Positions 11,201 through 16,708 of a DNA stretch of 64,000 bases are shown in pieces (positions within the stretch are counted from its first letter, which is position 1; the number at the start of each line of letters is the position of its first letter). The position numbers and the translations under genes were made by a program. This DNA comes from Prevotella sp. E13-27 (GTDB lineage Bacteria; Bacteroidota; Bacteroidia; Bacteroidales; Bacteroidaceae): positions 186,001 through 250,000 of the forward strand of contig NZ_JALPSC010000002.1 of NCBI RefSeq assembly GCF_023217965.1. Reading direction: 5' to 3'. The notes beneath the pieces were generated by a model. It did no database searches and was not told the DNA's origin. It saw only the letters and a list, made by a program, of their open reading frames with translations.

Positions 11201-13083
11201 TCCTGGAGACACTGAGTAACATCACTGGGCTGCAGGGTGTGGACGCTACATTGGCAGACGGTGGCGCACCGGCGCTTGTCGGTACTTACCGGCTGACAAA
11301 ATATACAGAGGATGAGTATCTGGATAAGTGGAGAAACACCTTCCCTGAGCTGACCATCAAGCAGCAGGCATATACGGCTTTCAAGGAGAATGACCTGGAG
11401 ACGGATTCTGAGAATATTACCAACCTGGATAACCAGACGGGATATGACTATGGATCGACATTCGTACCGTCAGGACATATCCTTAAGATCAGGCAGAAAT
11501 GCCTGCCTGTTGCAGGTACGTATGACCAGAACCAGGGTGGTATGCACATGGATCTGCTGAGTAAGCACGACTACACGAAGTACTACGATGGCAGTGCCTT
11601 TGATAATACGGATCAGCTGGGACGTGGCACGGATTCATTCATCAGGGTACCAAAACACTGGTATAAGGGCATCAACGACTTCAAGAACCAGGAGAAATAT
11701 ACGCTGGTATCCTATAATAGCGAAATGCCTGAAAACACCTGGACGCGGAGAAATGTCGCTACACTGGCAGAAGCTATGTTCCGCGAGAGTGTGGGCCTGG
11801 CTATGGGCAGTGTGGTGGAAGGTGAGGCCTTCAATATCGACACGGCAACAAACATGCTGTCTTCATGCTCTGTGTACCGTCTCGATGTGGAGGGAATGAA
11901 GCAGGTACGGTACGTGGGTATGAATAATGCCACATACGGTGCAGTGTTCGTGGACGCAGACGGTGATGTAATCAGTAAGGTGGCACTGTCTATCGCTGGT
12001 ACTACAGACAGCCCACTGGACTTCTCGAATGAACAGGGTGACTATATTTTCAGAGACGTACCGACAGGGGCTAAATACCTGTACTTCACTGCATTGAAGG
12101 TGGTGCCTCAGACTACGGAGGTGTTCGCAGTGGATAGTGAAGACATCGAGGCCATCGAACCAGGATGGGAACTGTTCCCTGCAGGACTGCTGGCTGTCTA
12201 TGCGGCAACAATCGACGATCTGGGACTGCTGAGGTCTATAGCTGGCAGAACAACGAAGAGAGGTAACGGAACGGCTGTTACATCTTCTGAATGGGTATAT
12301 GATGCAGAAGGCACACCAACAGCCATGCCCGTAAGCACGATGAACTACACATACCAGGATTTCCTGAACCTCTGTGCATTCCGAGGAGAGGGGTACATGG
12401 GAACACCTTACGAGGCAAGTAAGCAGATCGCCTTGATATCCAGGTTTATCTGTGGAAACAGGGATGATCAGCGTGTATATGGATTCGGACAGCAGTCGGA
12501 ATACAGGACGGGTGTACGTGACAGCATCGGTGCAGGCAGTACAGTGTACGGAGTACATTCAGGAGTGACAAAGGTGCTGGGACTGGAAGGATTCGTAGGC
12601 TGTATCTGGGAGGTGATGGACTGCGTAGGCGTGAACATATCTGACTTCCGGACATGGAGAAAGAACCACAGGCCGGATTCTGGTACGGCTAACGGGAAAT
12701 GGCACATAGTCGATCCTGTTACGAAGACTGAGCGCGTGGTGCAGGGCCTCACTTCTGGCAGTGGTAATAATATCGCACGCCTGAAACATGGCCGACACTG
12801 TGATTACATACCGGCTGCAGTATCTTCGGATACGTCACAGTATAGCAAGAGTTACGGAGCTGGATGGTGGATCAATAATACAGGCGGGCGCTGCGTGGGC
12901 CGGTCGAATAACAGCGCGAACGCGAGCGGCGGTCTCGTGTGTGCGAGCGCGTACTACGCTGCGTCGTACTCGAGCGCGAGCAACGCGGTGCGCCTCGCCT
13001 TCTTTGGAAGGCTGCTGAACGAGAGCGAGATCGATGCGCTCGACGATCTGACGAACGAACAGCTCCCGGACACGGGAGTATAA
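5206..13083 (+). CDS. Giant phage receptor-binding/tail-fibre-type protein, DGR target, 2625 aa
   Basis: This is the largest gene in the window and the target of the diversity-generating retroelement. Residues 1-130 contain short imperfect repeats of the type A-D-x-A-I-V-A-E-K-I-L-N-G-A-V, as in fibre attachment regions. Around residues 880-1090 there is a beta-rich segment resembling a LamG/concanavalin-like domain. Residues about 1825-2005 contain leucine-rich-like strands (ELDLSDC, TTLNLGNLPFLEELEI). From about residue 2085 to the end the sequence resembles the C-type lectin/formylglycine-generating-enzyme fold, with GLEGFVGCIWEVMD near 2460 and GWWINNTGGRCVGRSNN near 2553. The variable repeat encodes residues 2561-2598, followed by 27 invariant residues. 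This placement is the hallmark of DGR variable proteins such as Mtd, where the lectin fold displays diversified ligand-binding residues. A role in host-surface binding is inferred. Confidence 0.85.
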   Translation: MSDTRNFIVGLVSQINTATEPESVTNQMVARVMQYFLDELAKQIQGSQIANSSINTNHLVPSSVDETIIADGSILTGKIGDRQVTASKIAVDAVSGDHIQDGAVDTVHIADNAIVAEKILNGAVAWDKLDQAVKTRITNIERNITSLLGDGASEAIENFNEILEFLSGVTDEQHLAELLDSLGQRITALENGTPSLDNDGKILPEYLPDDVYDVVMCDQWDENVSLGNTSPNTAEETSYGYNPHTDRLYKTQREWVNAPRGGYWISVYSEEVDLSHGKIYIDRTKNIPYRWDLRMIPLAPENVPASIFNATVEVPVNGYYTLVDPNNVVLSAVHAVWNAGKAVSGLILSFEISAGIWKTYQYIGRTVTEQNWLNADNWKDFGSLAAGSEPYIIIDSLIGRPSVGEYYTLETAVQELLRYQQSSGVTYAKVGLIISYSTGENTMESKQFQGTTVNDFGETGLWKDFGGGGSSQVETKDEPEENGTDALSTGGAYECIPTGIHLDTETAGVVKMQLVNAKGEGVGDEQQFPVGTGTGGSATILAIVCEKSPLYVAAGGTVELKAAIKSTTSQGGTETLNDIETVEIWDRDTNQVLETLAMNRASSADLETFDFIFNITSYFTTAGTKRLKLVAYDNAGNSGQRTVNVIAVDVTVTSAQTTLNYTAATALSVGGAQKSLPMYKFANNASDKGIFVTTEIFIGNAWRTLGTATVMDTYSHSITINPADCLGYTLTHGAYPIRIHGEDVGSRRNDIAGTGVQGNYLHTAVMVIDEGETTPIIISRWYSEQETARVKLYETISVDFAVYDPASTAPTAAILVNDVQQTTRTAYRSQTYTYLHRVQDVETDGSVTLNVMVASGTASSQAAPFIVSGTMLNIEEVRTQLQFDMDFSTRSNSEADHTISNNGVTLELQGVNWDTTGFVRDSFGTDQFGTEQDTGVTALRIAEDVTGVLNYKPFDDDAIEQNGLAIQFAFRKKNIADDSARMLSCIANGFGFYVDGKNVVFTSDNGETVAKTITAAVQNDEPVHVAIVIEPVAVAPYGGIGVVKMFFDGEEIGACEYSAGSLTRHDTPVSFNGTEGDFYLYSIKAWKTYYSFEQAFDNYLLKMYDTDKMVTEYQFNDVMASVTAENTTKNRPQAMALYNMGMPYFVVCKHPETADNDAKDNYPEYLETLDGDKKTKRLLVWYAYFPDRPWQDCKLVMQTTNQGTTSAKRPIKNIKGKIQSVELLHQASEFTGADLEKYNACLANANAGRIQIKADSLPTKIVTVKVDYSESGGSNNGGSTQLFNDLQRALGDRYVTPAQKVYNRAGHPYVLNTSIASMPIAFFRTDRFSPDATSPSYGYFHAKGNWNEDKGDAKVFGFEDVEGYNRGCLNYGDFVELVADRNETLDAFAQRVDKSQWVADNIYVLSEFCGPLHKVYRYRNNAWTDTTGNMTFTNGHWVITGDVVNPVENYELRKYDGFCWFQGVDSPDDLLTLDSEGKPIWLQYYESRYPDNDDLNDLYESGRKLPYQLYRWLRFCQECNQNLNEDDGRITINGASVNGTVARRLEKWQKELHLYANVYSILCYHVFTDYIAAVDQRAKNMMVGFYLDEDGVVRMYLNHLYDGDTILGSDNDCGLTIPALLDPNNDPGGVYQGHDSVLFTQNAALQNNGIWLDNQGTETVTVRQVAQAMRDVTLADGLHPFSYAGLVKYFVTDRLQKWPKLVSSFDGERKYIEHSKATANYFYALHGLSIQRLKDFIHTRFLYRDGFYQTGDMFASKVSLRATGTNITIGIKAAKTGYFGIGVDRLNVATDSCYLEAGESYTLRTGVTNTGSGTALYVFGAENLAELDLSDCTPSPFSWDISELVLIKKLILGGPDYSKANNNEGYLTTLNLGNLPFLEELEIRKTEVTTVNARYCPRLKTVRAAGSKLQRIDVAPASKIEYLQIPTTYKTLILRHLPVLTINGIVFENAAATPIERVVVESCANIDGLELLSTIVTNNSNGLRYVRVTPINARGRGEILETLSNITGLQGVDATLADGGAPALVGTYRLTKYTEDEYLDKWRNTFPELTIKQQAYTAFKENDLETDSENITNLDNQTGYDYGSTFVPSGHILKIRQKCLPVAGTYDQNQGGMHMDLLSKHDYTKYYDGSAFDNTDQLGRGTDSFIRVPKHWYKGINDFKNQEKYTLVSYNSEMPENTWTRRNVATLAEAMFRESVGLAMGSVVEGEAFNIDTATNMLSSCSVYRLDVEGMKQVRYVGMNNATYGAVFVDADGDVISKVALSIAGTTDSPLDFSNEQGDYIFRDVPTGAKYLYFTALKVVPQTTEVFAVDSEDIEAIEPGWELFPAGLLAVYAATIDDLGLLRSIAGRTTKRGNGTAVTSSEWVYDAEGTPTAMPVSTMNYTYQDFLNLCAFRGEGYMGTPYEASKQIALISRFICGNRDDQRVYGFGQQSEYRTGVRDSIGAGSTVYGVHSGVTKVLGLEGFVGCIWEVMDCVGVNISDFRTWRKNHRPDSGTANGKWHIVDPVTKTERVVQGLTSGSGNNIARLKHGRHCDYIPAAVSSDTSQYSKSYGAGWWINNTGGRCVGRSNNSANASGGLVCASAYYAASYSSASNAVRLAFFGRLLNESEIDALDDLTNEQLPDTGV
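12885..12999 (+). repeat. DGR variable repeat (VR)
   Basis: This 115-bp segment inside the 3' end of the giant gene matches the template repeat at 13143-13257 (constant offset 258) at 104 of 115 positions. The 11 differences are at VR positions 12914, 12926, 12941, 12947, 12952, 12955, 12961, 12967, 12974, 12976 and 12980. At all except 12961 the TR has A; the VR has G at seven and T at three of these. Codons affected encode residues 2570, 2574, 2579, 2581, 2583, 2584, 2586, 2588, 2590, 2591 and 2592. The last 19 bp, ending GCGGTGCGCCTCGCC, are identical and GC-rich, as expected for the initiation-of-mutagenic-homing end. Two further A-to-non-A pairs lie just outside each edge (AA/GG at 12883-12884, AA/TT at 13000-13001). 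Confidence 0.95.
13063..13078 (+). other. GC-rich hairpin with GACA loop downstream of VR
   Basis: CTCCCG (13063-13068) and CGGGAG (13073-13078) form a perfect 6-bp stem around the loop GACA. It ends two bases before the stop codon of the DGR target gene, 63 bp after the VR. In the Bordetella phage DGR a short GC-rich hairpin or cruciform with a 4-base loop close behind the VR is needed for efficient target recognition, so this element is a candidate equivalent. It is farther from the VR than in that phage. Confidence 0.55.
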
Positions 13084-13092
13084 CGAGAACGA

Positions 13093-13120
13093 GGGCGGCG
13101 GCCTGATGAGGGCCGTCCCC
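13093..13120 (+). other. Strong hairpin between DGR target gene and TR
   Basis: CGGCC (13099-13103) pairs with GGCCG (13111-13115) around a 7-base loop. The stem can be extended outward by G-U and G-C pairs and a GGG/CCC clamp with one bulged C. There is no following T run, so it is not a typical intrinsic terminator. It is probably a structured element of the DGR RNA or a transcription boundary. Confidence 0.5.
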
Positions 13121-13128
13121 TTCCAAAG

Positions 13129-13288
13129 GTAGACGATCTCAACGGGCGCTGCGTGGGCCGGTCGAATAACAACGCGAACGCGAACGGCGGTCTCGTGTAT
13201 GCGAACGCGAACAACGCTTCGTCGAACTCGAACACGAACAACGCGGTGCGCCTCGCCAACTAGAACCCCTTCAAAGAATCGTCTCTAC
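13129..13288 (+). repeat. Inverted repeat enclosing the TR
   Basis: GTAGACGAT at 13129-13137 can pair with ATCGTCTCTAC at 13278-13288 (nine pairs with a two-base bulge). The two arms bracket the template repeat, so in the TR transcript they would close the TR into one large loop. Pairing is seen in the sequence. A role in presenting the TR to the reverse transcriptase is inferred. Confidence 0.5.
13143..13257 (+). repeat. DGR template repeat (TR)
   Basis: This is the non-coding donor copy for the VR. Read in the VR frame it is packed with AAC codons, the codon that lets adenine mutagenesis reach many amino acids without stop codons. Its translation in that frame is Asn-rich (for example GRCVGRSNNNANANGG). 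It contains 26 adenines, 10 of which differ in the current VR. No start codon or ORF of its own is evident, and the frame meets TAG at 13261-13263. It lies 59 bp after the target gene's stop codon and 197 bp before the reverse transcriptase start. The TR/VR cassette is much richer in GC (CGC, GCG, TCG codons) than the surrounding phage genes. Confidence 0.95.
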
Positions 13289-13454
13289 GGCACTCTGTAC
13301 GTGTACGGAAAAGCAGTGGGCGAGAGATCGGAGCCTCGGCAACAGCAGCCGGTAACGGCTGGAAAGCGGAAAAATCACAGGGTGGGGACTATAACTGGCA
13401 AGTAGACGGAATAACGGCTGAAAGTCACAACGTCCCCGGAATCAAAGAAGAAAG
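13262..13454 (+). ncRNA. DGR spacer RNA region between TR and reverse transcriptase
   Basis: This stretch of about 190 bp has no plausible gene and contains several complementary segments. CAGCCG (13346-13351) and CGGCTG (13356-13361) form a hairpin with a GTAA (GNRA-type) loop. A second CGGCTG at 13415-13420 offers an alternative partner. GGGGAC (13384-13389) can pair with GTCCCC (13432-13437) just before the RT start. In the Bordetella phage DGR the equivalent spacer is part of the RNA bound by the RT and is needed for cDNA priming. Equivalence here is inferred from position and foldability. Confidence 0.6.
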
Positions 13455-14924
13455 ATGGGAAGCAACAGACTTCATCATGTTATCCCTGAGATTATCGAGC
13501 GTGATAATATGAAGCAGTCTTTCAGGGAAGTGACAGAAGACCTGGAGGATGAAATCAGGGAAAGATACGAGCGAAAGAAGGAAAGCATAGTCAGGAGCCT
13601 GCAGAAGAAAATCGGTAACGGGACATTCAGAGTGACCAGGTATCACGAGTTCTGGACTAAGGACGGACCGAAGATGAGAAAGATACAGGCACCGCCAGTC
13701 ATACAGAGGATAGGGTGTAATGCTATCATGCGAGTGGTGGAAAGACACCTGTATCCAACGGTGATAAGAACTTCGGCTGCAAGCATCAAGGGAAGAGGGA
13801 TGCACAGGCTCTACAGAAAGGTAAGAACGGACATAAGGCATGACAGGGAAGGAACGGCCTTCTTCTATATGTGCGATATCAGGAAGTTCTACGAGAGCAT
13901 AGACCAGGACAGGATGTTTGAATATATCTGTACCAGGATAAAGGACCCGCTACTGCTGCCAATGCTGGAGAACTTTATAAGGCTGATGGCAAAGGGACTG
14001 TCTATAGGACTGAGATCATCACAGTTCTTTGGGAATATTCTTCTTTCAAGACTGGACCACAGGCTTAAGGAGGTCGAAAGGGTACGGTATTATTACAGGT
14101 ACTGCGACGATTTCAGAGTGCTGGCAGGGAACAAAAGGTATCTGTGGAGAATACGGGACATCATACACGAAGAGGTGGAAAGCCTGGGACTGGCGATAAA
14201 GACAAACGAGGCAGTGAAACCTATCGGTGAAGGAAATGACTTCCTGGGATTCGTGGATGATGGGGAACACTCCAGGATACGGAAGAGAACGAAACAGAAC
14301 GCCGCAAGGAAACTGCACAAGGTGAAAAGCAGGAAAAGGAGGCAGAAGATTATTGGATCCTTTAAAGGTATGGCCAAGTGGGGAGACTGCGGACATTTAT
14401 ACAAGACTTTAACAGGAAAGAATATGGAAGATCTGGGGGAGGTCAATATCAGAATGGCCTACAAGGATGGAAAGAAACACTTCAAGGGAAAGGATGTGGG
14501 ACCGCGTGAACTTGAACGACGGCCCTTCGTGGTCGTTGACTTTGAGAGGGACGTGACTCCAAGACGCGAACGGGTGGAATATGAGAGGAACATCGAGGAG
14601 GCAAAAGCTCAGGGAAAAGATCCTGGTATGGTAAGGGAACCGGTGAAGAAATGGGTAATAAGCCTGCTGTTCGATGGAAAGCCACGGAAGATGTGGACTG
14701 GAATACAGGAAAACAAGATTATCCTGGAACAGATGGAGAAAGCTGGAAAAATTCCGTTCTTTGCTTCTATAGTGGCTGACTACGAGAGCGGAAAGTATCC
14801 GTTCTATACGCTGACATCGGCAACGGCACTGGGATTCAGTAAGCCGGACGATAAGGAGGTGGAAAGACTGATTAAACAATTTAATATGAGCACTAGTGTC
14901 CGGTTAAATTTTTCCGAACGTTAA
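13455..14924 (+). CDS. DGR reverse transcriptase, 3' end altered by an IS insertion
   Basis: The protein makes adenine-mutagenised cDNA from the TR RNA. The start MGSNRLHHVIPEIIERDN fits the usual beginning of DGR RTs. The first catalytic Asp is D141 (FYMCDIRKFYESID). A DGR-type SQ motif lies at S189-Q190 (GLRSSQFFGNILLS) in place of the QGxxxSP of retron and group II intron RTs. The catalytic YCDD is at residues 216-219, and a thumb-like SFKGMAKWGDCGHLYKTL segment ends near residue 325. Another 150 residues follow, with no recognised domain. The natural end was MR-stop (ATG, AGG, TAA) at residue 479, still visible across the IS. The insertion splits the AGG codon, so the present protein ends in 11 IS-encoded residues (STSVRLNFSER) for 489 in all. 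Activity is probably retained but untested. Confidence 0.92.
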   Translation: MGSNRLHHVIPEIIERDNMKQSFREVTEDLEDEIRERYERKKESIVRSLQKKIGNGTFRVTRYHEFWTKDGPKMRKIQAPPVIQRIGCNAIMRVVERHLYPTVIRTSAASIKGRGMHRLYRKVRTDIRHDREGTAFFYMCDIRKFYESIDQDRMFEYICTRIKDPLLLPMLENFIRLMAKGLSIGLRSSQFFGNILLSRLDHRLKEVERVRYYYRYCDDFRVLAGNKRYLWRIRDIIHEEVESLGLAIKTNEAVKPIGEGNDFLGFVDDGEHSRIRKRTKQNAARKLHKVKSRKRRQKIIGSFKGMAKWGDCGHLYKTLTGKNMEDLGEVNIRMAYKDGKKHFKGKDVGPRELERRPFVVVDFERDVTPRRERVEYERNIEEAKAQGKDPGMVREPVKKWVISLLFDGKPRKMWTGIQENKIILEQMEKAGKIPFFASIVADYESGKYPFYTLTSATALGFSKPDDKEVERLIKQFNMSTSVRLNFSER

Positions 14925-14982
14925 TTAAATGTTTAAATTTCAATGAGATACAGCGATTTAAAAATTTTCCGATTTGATTTTT

Positions 14983-14990
14983 TATCTTTG
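14983..14990 (+). promoter_or_regulatory. Candidate -7 box for the IS transposase
   Basis: TATCTTTG matches the Bacteroidetes -7 consensus TAnnTTTG and lies about 30 bp before the preferred transposase start at 15021. No clear TTTG box is seen at the usual spacing upstream. Confidence 0.45.
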
Positions 14991-15020
14991 TACTGTCTCA
15001 TATATAAGATAGCACAGGAT

Positions 15021-16181
15021 ATGAATGCCGGAAATACTGTATTCTCGCAACTGATGTCTCTCATCCCTGACTACGAGCTCAGGAAATGTATTGACAGATA
15101 TAGAGGGGATTTTCATGCAAGACGATTCACTTGCCGTGACCAGTTCCTTGTCATGAGTTATGCTCAGCTGACCAGCAGCGCAAGCCTTCGTAGCATAGAG
15201 GCTCAGTTGACTGCTTTCAACTCCAAGTTGTATCATGCCGGTCTGAAGGTGATGCCCAAGTCCACTCTCGCCGACATGAACGAGAAGAAGGACTGGCGTA
15301 TCTATCAGGACTACGCAATGGTACTTGTCGAGAGGGCTAAAGTCCTGTATAAAGATGAATACTATCGGTTGGGAATTGACAATATGGTGTATGCCTTTGA
15401 CAGCAGTACCATCAACCTGTGTCTGCATCTCTGTCCATGGGCGAAGTTCCATCATGACAAAGGTGCTTTCAAGATGCACACTTTGATTGATGTAAAGAAC
15501 AACATACCCAACTTCATCATGCTTACTCCTGGCAATGTGCATGATACTCAGGCTATGGACAGCTTGCCTGTAGAAGCAGGGGCTTACTATCTGATGGATA
15601 AAGGCTATGTGGACTTTGACCGTCTGTTCCGTCTCTTCCAACAGCAGAAGGCTTACTTTGTAACCAGAGCAAAGGACAACATGAAATATTCCGTATTCGA
15701 GGCAAGAGAGGTTGACAGGCAGACTGGCGTCATCTCTGACGAGTCCATCAGTCTTACTGGTCTCTTTACAGCCAAGAAGTACCCTGATTTGTTGCGTCTG
15801 GTCGTCTATGAGGACTTTGCGCAGAACGTAGTGTATCGATTCCTGACGAATGACTTCACCCTTGAAGCAATTACCATTGCGGAACTGTACCGAGAGCGCT
15901 GGACTATCGAAACGTTCTTCAAATGGATCAAGCAGCACCTGCACATCAAGACGTTCTATGGGACGTCCCAAAACGCAGTCTTCACACAGATATGGATTGC
16001 CATCTGTGACTACCTGCTGCTTATTATTGCTCTGAAGATGTATCATATCGAACAAAATCTTTACATATTCTCTAATGTCATCGGCCAAGTTCTCTTTGAG
16101 AGGACTCCGCTGAATGAACTTTTTGACAAACCAATTATTAATCAAAATCCGGAAGATGACCGCCAACTTTCGCTTTGGTGA
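15021..16181 (+). CDS. IS4-family transposase (DUF4372 plus DDE domain), 386 aa
   Basis: This enzyme cuts and joins the IS ends. The N-terminal segment MNAGNTVFSQLMSLIPDYEL matches the DUF4372 domain typical of Bacteroidetes IS4 transposases, so the ATG at 15021 is preferred over an in-frame ATG at 14943, which lies upstream of the candidate promoter. The DDE triad is visible: Asp in YAFDSSTI, Asp in YLMDKGYVDFD, and Glu in YRERWTIETFFKWIK, where the IS4 signature Y-2-R-3-E-6-K is exact. The reading frame is intact, and its stop codon overlaps the first base of the right inverted repeat. The reverse strand shows a long shadow frame over the same DNA. Confidence 0.93.
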   Translation: MNAGNTVFSQLMSLIPDYELRKCIDRYRGDFHARRFTCRDQFLVMSYAQLTSSASLRSIEAQLTAFNSKLYHAGLKVMPKSTLADMNEKKDWRIYQDYAMVLVERAKVLYKDEYYRLGIDNMVYAFDSSTINLCLHLCPWAKFHHDKGAFKMHTLIDVKNNIPNFIMLTPGNVHDTQAMDSLPVEAGAYYLMDKGYVDFDRLFRLFQQQKAYFVTRAKDNMKYSVFEAREVDRQTGVISDESISLTGLFTAKKYPDLLRLVVYEDFAQNVVYRFLTNDFTLEAITIAELYRERWTIETFFKWIKQHLHIKTFYGTSQNAVFTQIWIAICDYLLLIIALKMYHIEQNLYIFSNVIGQVLFERTPLNELFDKPIINQNPEDDRQLSLW

Positions 16182-16216
16182 AATTTAACCGGACAGTAGT
16201 GTAATATGAGGTAACT

Positions 16217-16708
16217 ATGGAAAAAATCTATGGCGCTAAAGGCGAACAGAACGGCCTCTATCGTATAGGCCGCTTCAAATGGGAGGTTATCTACGGCTTC
16301 GGCAAGGATAACGAGAATGATGAGACTGGCTATAACTATCGCCTGCAGTATTCATACAGGCCACGCCTGGAGAATATCAAGAAGGATATCATCGAGACAG
16401 TGAACGAGATCGTCAGGGACAGGATCCTGCAGGGAATGAGGTTCAGGGGACACCTGGTGTGGCTCAATGCTGAGAACCAGCGGAACTATGCAGATTGGTA
16501 TGGCCTGGCGGTAATTAGCGACAGTAACCTGCCTGTCACGGTGAAGCTGGGACAGGATGAGGAACCGGTAGAGGTGACTTTCAACACTCTGGAAGAGATT
16601 ACCGAGTTCTACGAGGCTGTAGCTAACCATATCCGTGAAACTGTGACCACTGGCTGGCAAATGAAGAAAAATATCAACTGGGAGGAATACGAGCATGAGA
16701 AAGATTAA
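16217..16708 (+). CDS. Phage protein of unknown function, 163 aa
   Basis: This soluble protein has no signal peptide or membrane segment. Charged, possibly helical stretches lie near residues 50-72 and 125-145. Before the IS insertion its ATG lay only three bases after the RT stop (TAACTATG), so it was tightly linked to the RT gene. It overlaps the endolysin start by 14 bp. It does not look like an Avd protein, which is a small basic helical bundle usually encoded upstream of the TR. Position suggests either a DGR-associated or a lysis-associated role; I cannot choose between them. Confidence 0.6.
   Translation: MEKIYGAKGEQNGLYRIGRFKWEVIYGFGKDNENDETGYNYRLQYSYRPRLENIKKDIIETVNEIVRDRILQGMRFRGHLVWLNAENQRNYADWYGLAVISDSNLPVTVKLGQDEEPVEVTFNTLEEITEFYEAVANHIRETVTTGWQMKKNINWEEYEHEKD

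Larger units (their letters stand above)
13002..13128 (+). repeat. 10-bp inverted repeat linking the VR flank to the TR flank
   Basis: CTTTGGAAGG at 13002-13011, two bases after the VR, is the exact reverse complement of CCTTCCAAAG at 13119-13128, just before the TR. A third related copy, CCCCTTCAAAG at 13266-13276, lies just after the TR as a direct repeat of CCCCTTCCAAAG (13117-13128) with one base missing. In RNA the VR flank could pair with either TR flank. The sequence relation is seen directly; any role in target recognition or RNA folding is inference. Confidence 0.7.
14891..16201 (+). mobile_element. IS4-family insertion sequence, 1311 bp
   Basis: The element is bounded by 21-bp terminal inverted repeats (14891-14911 and 16181-16201), which match at 20 of 21 positions and share the core TGTCCGGTTAAATTT. 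It is flanked by an exact 9-bp target duplication, TAATATGAG, at 14882-14890 and 16202-16210. It holds one transposase gene in the same orientation as the phage genes. Removing the element and one copy of the duplication restores a continuous RT 3' end followed by the next phage gene. The perfect duplication and intact transposase suggest a fairly recent insertion. Confidence 0.95.

Noticed and set aside
11863..12558. 231-codon reverse-strand frame inside the giant gene
   Set aside because: It lies fully within the well-supported target gene, with odd Cys/His-rich composition and no promoter.
12788..13405. Several short open frames over VR and TR on both strands, rich in Arg, Thr and Ser
   Set aside because: They arise from the GC-rich, repeat-like sequence of VR and TR and have no start context or family features.
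14982..16166. Long reverse-strand open frame (394 codons) over the IS transposase
   Set aside because: It is a shadow of the transposase gene, whose IS4 motifs and promoter are on the + strand; the antisense translation has no family features.
16217..16708. The 163-aa gene as the DGR accessory protein Avd
   Set aside because: Avd proteins are smaller, basic helical bundles normally encoded before the TR; this sequence shows no such pattern.
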